Assembly (NCBI GenBank): GCA_017694295.1
Contig: JADINA010000036.1
Coordinates: 1-34,829 of the forward strand
DNA from: Candidatus Alloenteromonas pullistercoris
GTDB taxonomy: Bacteria; Bacillota_I; Bacilli_A; RFN20; CAG-826
Length of the DNA stretch: 34,829 bases
Direction of reading: 5' to 3'
Shown: one piece after another, positions 30,167 through 34,829 of the stretch
How positions within the stretch are numbered: the first letter of the stretch is position 1
Layout: the number at the start of each line of letters is the position of its first letter
Made by a program: the position numbers and the translations under genes
The notes under the pieces: model-generated
The model's input: the letters and a program-made list of their open reading frames with translations, nothing else
Databases searched by the model: none
What the model was told of the DNA's origin: nothing

Positions 30167-32266
30167 TCAAGGCAAGCAGACGACTAGCGACGAGCGGCCC
30201 GGGGCAGCCGCGTCGTCGACCCGGGACGATCCGGGATTCCCCTTGTGGTCGAATAGGACCGTGGAAGGGGCGTTAAGGTGAAAGCAAATGGGTTTTGGGG
30301 AGGGGTTTATGAAGTATTCAAGCCCCTTGCGCGGCGCGATGAGGTTCGCGTCTACGAAATAGACGTGGAGGGCGTCATCGACGTCGGTTATGTCGACGGC
30401 GGTGAATATGACCCGGGGGTCATAGACGTGGAGGAAGCGGCTTTGGCGCCGGAACTTGGCGTAATTCCTGAAATAATCATACATCCATTTTCTCTTCCCC
30501 AAAAGGGAATAGGAGAATTTGTTGTAGTGGTCGCCTTTGTTGTAGGTGTTGTCCTCGCCCCACTTCGAGGCGCCGATCTCCTGCCCGGCGTGGATGAAGG
30601 GGACGCCGAAGCTTAAAAGGATGGTCGAGTTGGCCAGGCAGACAAGATCGAGCTTCTCCTGCTCGGAAAGGTCGCCCCGCTGGGCGGAAAGGTAATCGAA
30701 GAAGGTGGCGTTGTCATGGCATTCGACGTAGTTGATCGATTGCCTAGCGTCGAGGAAATGGGGGCCGACGATGAAATCGACGCAAGAGCCCACCAAGGCG
30801 TTTTTGAAAGGCTGCATCGCCTCGAGGTCGCCTTTGAAGTAGGCCTTCATCTTCTCCCGGTAGAAGTCGTTGAAGAAGCCAACGCCGGGGAGAAGCTGGT
30901 AATTGCCCATGTGGGCGAGCGGGCAATTGACCTCCCCGCCCATGTTCCACCCTTCGCCATAGACGACGAAGCTTGGGTCCTTCCGCTTCGCCCGCCTCTC
31001 GACGAGCTTGATGGTCTCGGCGTCCAAAATGCCCATCAGGTCGAAGCGGAACCCGTCGATGCCGTATTCGTCTTGCCAATAGGCGCAGCAATCGAGGATC
31101 ATCTTCCTGACCATGAGCCTCTCGGAGGCGAGGTCGTTGCCGCATCCCGAGGTTTGGGCCATCTTGCCCGACCTCCTCTTGCGGAAATAGTAATTGGGGA
31201 CGACCCGCTCGAAGACGGAGAACTGGTATTCGTAGACGTGGTTGTAGACGACGTCCATCACGGCCCTAATCCCCTTCCGGTGGAGCGCCTTAACGAGGGT
31301 TTTGAGCTCTTTTATGCGCGAATAGGGGTCATCGGGGTCGGTCGCGTAAGACCCCTCGGGGACGAAATACTGGGCTGGGTCGTATCCCCAGTTATAGGAG
31401 GAATCGGGGTTAAGCTCGTCGACGGTCTGGTAGTCGTAGATCGGCAAAAGCTGGAGGTGGGTGATGTTAAGGGAGCTAAGGTAATCAAGCCCGGCCGGAA
31501 GCCCGTCTTTGGTTTTCCTCTTTTCCTCGGATAGCCCAAGGAACTTGCCCTTGGCCTTGATGTCGGTATAGGAGGAGATGGTCAAATCGCGGACATGGCC
31601 CTCGTAGATGATCGCGGAGGTCGGGGAATCGAGGACGGGGAGGCATTCCCGGCCGAGGGCGTCCCCGGTTTTGGAAAAGTCGATGACGTAGGAGACGCGC
31701 CCATTGGCCCCGCTTGATTTGGCGTAAGGGTCGGTCGATTTGCGCTCGATTTCGCTATTGACGATCGAATAAACGTATTCATAGCCCTCGTAATCGCCTT
31801 TTAGCTTGGCCCGGTAGACGCCCTTCTCCGTCCTTTCCATCACCTGCAACAGCCAATTCTCATCGCCCCTTTTCCTATAAAGCAAAGAGCACTTCGAGGC
31901 CAAGGGGGCCCAAAGGGCGAAGCGGGTCTCCTGCTTGGAGTAGGTGAAGCCGAGGTCGTCCCCGGCGTAATAGAAATCGGATTCGAAATTGGGAAACTCA
32001 GTCGCCTCGGAGACGTCTAGCGGGATGGCCCCAAACTGCGGGAAGACAAGGAAATAGCTATGCCCGAGCTCTAGCGGCCTCGGAAGAGTGTATTCAAGCG
32101 AGGCGAGCTGAGGCATGGTTTGGGTGATGCTCGGATGGAGGACGCCGCTTTTGACGTCGTCGATGAGCAGCACCGGCTCAAGGCGCTCGAAGGGCAAGGC
32201 CGAGAAAACGACAAGCCTAATGGCGTCGGGCCTGATCAATTTGGCTTGGATATAGGAATCGCGCAT
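30167..32266 (-). CDS. pulA: Type I pullulanase (GH13 alpha-glucan debranching enzyme)
   Basis: A 699-residue enzyme, no signal peptide, so probably cytosolic. An N-terminal beta domain and a CBM48-like domain (RFALWAPLASKCSLLY) precede the GH13 barrel. The type I pullulanase signature YNWGYDP is at 291-297. Catalytic residues are Asp409 (GFRFDLMG), Glu438 (VVYGEGW) and Asp518 (ECHDN). It cleaves alpha-1,6 branches of pullulan, glycogen-derived dextrins or limit dextrins. An AGAGGT site precedes the ATG by 6 bases. Consecutive TGA and TAG end the gene. No glycogen genes are beside it; it lies between acpS and the OB-fold gene. Confidence 0.95.
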   Translation of the reverse strand: MRDSYIQAKLIRPDAIRLVVFSALPFERLEPVLLIDDVKSGVLHPSITQTMPQLASLEYTLPRPLELGHSYFLVFPQFGAIPLDVSEATEFPNFESDFYYAGDDLGFTYSKQETRFALWAPLASKCSLLYRKRGDENWLLQVMERTEKGVYRAKLKGDYEGYEYVYSIVNSEIERKSTDPYAKSSGANGRVSYVIDFSKTGDALGRECLPVLDSPTSAIIYEGHVRDLTISSYTDIKAKGKFLGLSEEKRKTKDGLPAGLDYLSSLNITHLQLLPIYDYQTVDELNPDSSYNWGYDPAQYFVPEGSYATDPDDPYSRIKELKTLVKALHRKGIRAVMDVVYNHVYEYQFSVFERVVPNYYFRKRRSGKMAQTSGCGNDLASERLMVRKMILDCCAYWQDEYGIDGFRFDLMGILDAETIKLVERRAKRKDPSFVVYGEGWNMGGEVNCPLAHMGNYQLLPGVGFFNDFYREKMKAYFKGDLEAMQPFKNALVGSCVDFIVGPHFLDARQSINYVECHDNATFFDYLSAQRGDLSEQEKLDLVCLANSTILLSFGVPFIHAGQEIGASKWGEDNTYNKGDHYNKFSYSLLGKRKWMYDYFRNYAKFRRQSRFLHVYDPRVIFTAVDITDVDDALHVYFVDANLIAPRKGLEYFINPSPKPICFHLNAPSTVLFDHKGNPGSSRVDDAAAPGRSSLVVCLP

Positions 32267-32291
32267 CGGGTGACCTCTATTTTGCTTGCAA

Positions 32292-32314
32292 GGAGAAACT
32301 TACCCAAAAGTAAG
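32292..32314 (-). terminator. Weak hairpin between acpS and pulA
   Basis: Minus-strand CTTAC/GTAAG, 6-base loop (32314-32299), followed by TTTCTCC. Stem of 5 bp and few T; may attenuate but is not a strong terminator. Confidence 0.3.
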
Positions 32315-32328
32315 GCAAAAGACAAGGG

Positions 32329-32640
32329 TTATCCCTCGTCCAAGGCCACGGCGAAGGCCAAGGAGGCGTCGTGGCTAAGCGAGCATTCTAAGCGCCGGCC
32401 TTGGTAAGATGCGTAAATCGCCCCGCTTTCCTCGCTTTGAATCTCGATGTTCTTGAATCCGGCCTTCATGCCTAGCCCCAAAGCCTTCATCACCGCCTCC
32501 TTAAGGGCGAACCGCCCGCCGAGGAACTCGGTTTTGTTGGGGGAGACAAGGTAGGCGGAAAACTCGCTCTCAGTCAAAATCGCCTTGGCCAATTCCGGTT
32601 TGATCCGGCTTAAATCGACGATGTCGCAGCCGATCCTCAT
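32329..32640 (-). CDS. acpS: Holo-acyl-carrier-protein synthase
   Basis: A 103-residue AcpS. GCDIVDLSRI has the Mg-binding Asp6, GRFALKEAVMKALG has Glu48 and Lys47 of the active site, and the last strand CSLSHDASLAFAVAL has the conserved SLSH. It transfers 4'-phosphopantetheine from CoA to the Ser of carrier proteins. The ligase-ACP fusion (Ser626) in this window is a plausible client along with the fatty-acid ACP. The ATG overlaps the ftsK stop by ATGA. It is short for the family, missing most of the usual C-terminal extension. Confidence 0.93.
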   Translation of the reverse strand: MRIGCDIVDLSRIKPELAKAILTESEFSAYLVSPNKTEFLGGRFALKEAVMKALGLGMKAGFKNIEIQSEESGAIYASYQGRRLECSLSHDASLAFAVALDEG

Positions 32641-34829
32641 CCTTCGCCCTCGACCGAATGGACCAAGACCTTGTTGCCCTTGGTCGAGTTGGGGTTGGCC
32701 CCATCGGCCGCCACGATCCCCTCCTGCTGGAGGCGGCGCATGATCTTGCCCCCGCGGGTGAAGCCGACGGAGAAGTCGCGCTGGATCTGGGAGATGGAGC
32801 AGTATTCGCGGGCCATGATGGCCGTTTTGATCATTTGGTATTTCTCCTCGTCGCTCGCGGCCTTCAAATCGGCGGCCGAGGGCATCGCCTGGGCGGCGGC
32901 TTCCTCCTCGACTGCCTCATCGTCATCGAGGTTAAGGAACTCGGGGTCGAAATGCTGGGCCTGCTGCTGCTTCACCCATCCGGCGACCGCCCTCATCTCG
33001 CCCGGATCGACCATGCAGCCCTGGCAACGGGCCAATTGCTTCCTTAGCACCTGGGGGCAATCGACGAGCATGTCGCCATGGGGGGCGAGCTCCTCGGCCC
33101 CGGCGCAGCCTAAGATGGTCTGCGAGTCGATGGTGTTGGCGACCATCAGGGCGACGTGGACGGGCAGATTGGCCTTGATGGTGCCGGTGATGACCTTGAC
33201 GTCGGGGCGCTGGGTGGCGACGATGAGGTGGATGCCGCAGGCCCGGGCTTTCTGGGCAAGACGAAGCACATAGCTCGAGACGTCTTTGCATTGCTCGTTC
33301 AAATCGGCATATTCGTCGATGATGACGACGATATAGGGCATTTTGGCGACGTGGGCGTATTCGCAATAGTCGCGGTTGAACTCGTCGATGTCGTTGACCA
33401 TCGCCTTCTCGAACACCTTATAACGCCTATCCATGAGGTCGCAAAGCTTCTTGAGGGCGTTCCTCGCCTGGGAGGGCTCTTTGAGGATCGGGCAAAGAAG
33501 ATGGGGGATGTCGGCGATTTTGGAGAAGGAGACGGTTTTCGGGTCGATGAGGACGAAGCGGACCTGCTCGGGGCGGTAACGCATCAATATGGCCATGATC
33601 ATCGAGGAGATGAAAACCGATTTGCCAGACCCGGTAGTCCCGGCCACCAGCATATGGGGGAAGCTCGTCAAATCGGCCCCAAGGACCTTCCCGTCGATGT
33701 CCTCGCCAAAGGGGACGATTATGCCCTTGTCCTTTTTCGGGAGTCGCTCATTGACCTCCTTGAAGGAGACGATGCGGGAGGTCGAGTTGATCACCTCGAG
33801 GCCCGAGGTGATCTTGCCCGGGACGATCTCGGAGAAGCGGACCGAGACGCCGCCAAGGCGCAAGGCGACATCGTTCATGTACTTGGAAAGGCTCGAAACC
33901 GAGACGTCGCGGTCGGTGGCGACATCGAAGCGGGTGACCGAGGGGCCGATCTTATGCCCCACCACCTTAGCCCCGGCCCCAAGGTCGAGGAAGGTTTGGT
34001 TGATGATCTCGGTCCGCTGCTCGCATTCGTTCTCAAGCTCGGCCTCGCGCTCAGGGTCGTTGCCGTATTCCTTCAATAGGCTTTCGGGGGGAAGCGAATA
34101 CGGGGGCCAGGGGGTTTCTGGTTCGAAAAGGCTTTCCTCATCGTCGCCATTTGCCGGGGCGCTTTGGGCGTTAACGGGCGAGGGGGCGGGCGAAGGCACG
34201 GGAGAAGGGGCAACGACGGGCTCAGGTTCCTTTTCAAGCGAAAGATCGGGGGCGAAATCCTCCGGCTTAGGGAAGCTCACCTCCTCGATGATCGGCTCGG
34301 GGCGATCTTCCTGAGTGAGGAAAGTCGGCTCGGCAAGCCTTTCCACGGGTTGGTCGTTTATAGCAGATGGCAAAGGATCCCTTGCCTGCTCAGCCGGGGC
34401 GAAAGAAGGATTCGAAGGCGATAAAACCGGGGTCGCCGCGACCCCCAAATCGGGTGAGGGGGATGGTTGGGGGCGCCTAGGGAATTCGGCGGTGTTGCGC
34501 CGAAGCGGGTTGTCGACCCGCTCCTCGGGCGCTTCCTCGGGCTCGGGCTCGACGACGAGGTGGACCGGGGGCTCGCTGACGTGGGTTGGGGTGAAATGGG
34601 CTTCCTGAAGGCCGCTAAGGCGGGCCTGACCCTTTTTGACGAACTCGGGGGAGATGGTCGGCACCTCCTGGGGGCCGACGTCGGCAAGGCGGCCGAGGCT
34701 ATTGACGTTTCCCCGCCTCAAAGGCAGGCTCGCCTCCCCCGCCGGCTCGAAGCGGAAGCCGCTTAGGGGGTTGTCGACCTTGGTGTCGTAGGAAAACGAA
34801 TCGTCGATGTCCTCGGGGGCGATGTAGGG
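32637..34829 (-). CDS. ftsK: DNA translocase FtsK/SpoIIIE, 5' end cut by window
   Basis: The frame is open to the window edge, so more than 730 residues are present and the N-terminal membrane part is missing. A long Pro/Glu-rich linker leads to the alpha/beta motor: Walker A GTTGSGKS, Walker B VVIIDEYADL, an ATQRPDVKVITG segment, and the C-terminal gamma winged helix (SISQIQRDFSVGFTRGGKIM) that reads KOPS/SRS-type DNA signals. FtsK moves chromosome DNA through the division septum. A TTG at 34721 is not the true start because coding sequence continues upstream without a stop. It ends overlapping acpS by ATGA. Confidence 0.95.
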   Translation of the reverse strand, partial: PYIAPEDIDDSFSYDTKVDNPLSGFRFEPAGEASLPLRRGNVNSLGRLADVGPQEVPTISPEFVKKGQARLSGLQEAHFTPTHVSEPPVHLVVEPEPEEAPEERVDNPLRRNTAEFPRRPQPSPSPDLGVAATPVLSPSNPSFAPAEQARDPLPSAINDQPVERLAEPTFLTQEDRPEPIIEEVSFPKPEDFAPDLSLEKEPEPVVAPSPVPSPAPSPVNAQSAPANGDDEESLFEPETPWPPYSLPPESLLKEYGNDPEREAELENECEQRTEIINQTFLDLGAGAKVVGHKIGPSVTRFDVATDRDVSVSSLSKYMNDVALRLGGVSVRFSEIVPGKITSGLEVINSTSRIVSFKEVNERLPKKDKGIIVPFGEDIDGKVLGADLTSFPHMLVAGTTGSGKSVFISSMIMAILMRYRPEQVRFVLIDPKTVSFSKIADIPHLLCPILKEPSQARNALKKLCDLMDRRYKVFEKAMVNDIDEFNRDYCEYAHVAKMPYIVVIIDEYADLNEQCKDVSSYVLRLAQKARACGIHLIVATQRPDVKVITGTIKANLPVHVALMVANTIDSQTILGCAGAEELAPHGDMLVDCPQVLRKQLARCQGCMVDPGEMRAVAGWVKQQQAQHFDPEFLNLDDDEAVEEEAAAQAMPSAADLKAASDEEKYQMIKTAIMAREYCSISQIQRDFSVGFTRGGKIMRRLQQEGIVAADGANPNSTKGNKVLVHSVEGEG

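Noticed and set aside
30716-31534. 272-codon plus-strand frame opposite pulA
   Set aside because: Antisense shadow of the pullulanase catalytic region; no ribosome binding site.
33156-34079. 307-codon plus-strand frame opposite ftsK
   Set aside because: Antisense shadow of a gene with clear FtsK motifs; composition Asp/Gly/Val rich with no family signature.
1-34829. Mycoplasma-type code with TGA as tryptophan
   Set aside because: TGA ends several genes at family-typical lengths (fmt, comEC, pulA) and conserved Trp residues use TGG.
1-34829. tRNA, rRNA, insertion sequence or prophage genes
   Set aside because: No cloverleaf, rRNA signature, transposase or phage-type protein was seen; all space is taken by the genes listed and short gaps.

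Overview
This window looks like a chromosomal core-gene segment of a GC-rich, low-complexity member of the Bacillota (class Bacilli-like), probably an uncultivated gut-type lineage. The evidence is a CIRCE-controlled hrcA-grpE-dnaK operon, a T-box leader on alaS, the alaS-ruvX-DUF1292-greA cluster, the comEA-comEC-holA cluster near rpsT, good AGGAGG-type ribosome binding sites and canonical TTGACA/TATAAT promoters. TGA is used as a normal stop (fmt, comEC, pulA, dtd/pdp junctions) and Trp is TGG, so this is standard bacterial code and not Mycoplasma code. Placing it in a named family would need a search I cannot run.

Layout. 1-2144: dnaK (cut by the window edge), grpE, hrcA, all leftward, behind a consensus promoter flanked by two CIRCE-like operators. 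2164-5543: RDD membrane protein, hemW, a small acidic-tailed membrane protein coupled to hemW, and a 485-residue protein that looks like a catalytically dead Fic domain fused to a winged helix. 5598-10783: lepA, a RecB-like-nuclease/XPD-helicase fusion and fmt. 10802-15334: the main rightward block, with an acyl-adenylate ligase fused to an acyl carrier protein, rpsT with a strong terminator, and a large Ser/Glu-repeat lipoprotein ending in a bidirectional terminator. 15333-18907: comEA, comEC and holA leftward. 18955-23010: alaS-ruvX-DUF1292 plus greA, headed by a T-box that appears to act on translation. 23006-27221: an exported metallo-beta-lactamase-fold lipoprotein, mnmA, dtd and a pyrimidine-nucleoside phosphorylase. 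27282-28568: an rRNA m5C methyltransferase on the plus strand. 28561-34829: a membrane protein, plsC, an OB-fold-like protein, type I pullulanase, acpS and ftsK (cut by the window edge), all leftward.

The order comEA-comEC-holA / rpsT / lepA / hemW / hrcA-grpE-dnaK follows the arrangement known from Bacillus, but the sporulation genes that sit between rpsT and lepA in spore formers are absent, and lineage-specific genes occupy the space instead. Most genes serve translation quality (alaS, dtd, mnmA, fmt, rpsT, lepA, rsmF-like), proteostasis (dnaK, grpE, hrcA), DNA uptake and replication (comEA, comEC, holA, ruvX, ftsK), lipid and ACP metabolism (plsC, acpS, ligase-ACP) and alpha-glucan use (pulA). 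Genes are very tightly packed: several pairs share a 4-base ATGA stop/start overlap, and the longest gap without a gene (about 160 bases, 22842-23005) is the T-box leader. No gene-free stretch exceeds 300 bases. I saw no tRNA, rRNA, CRISPR array, insertion sequence or prophage gene.
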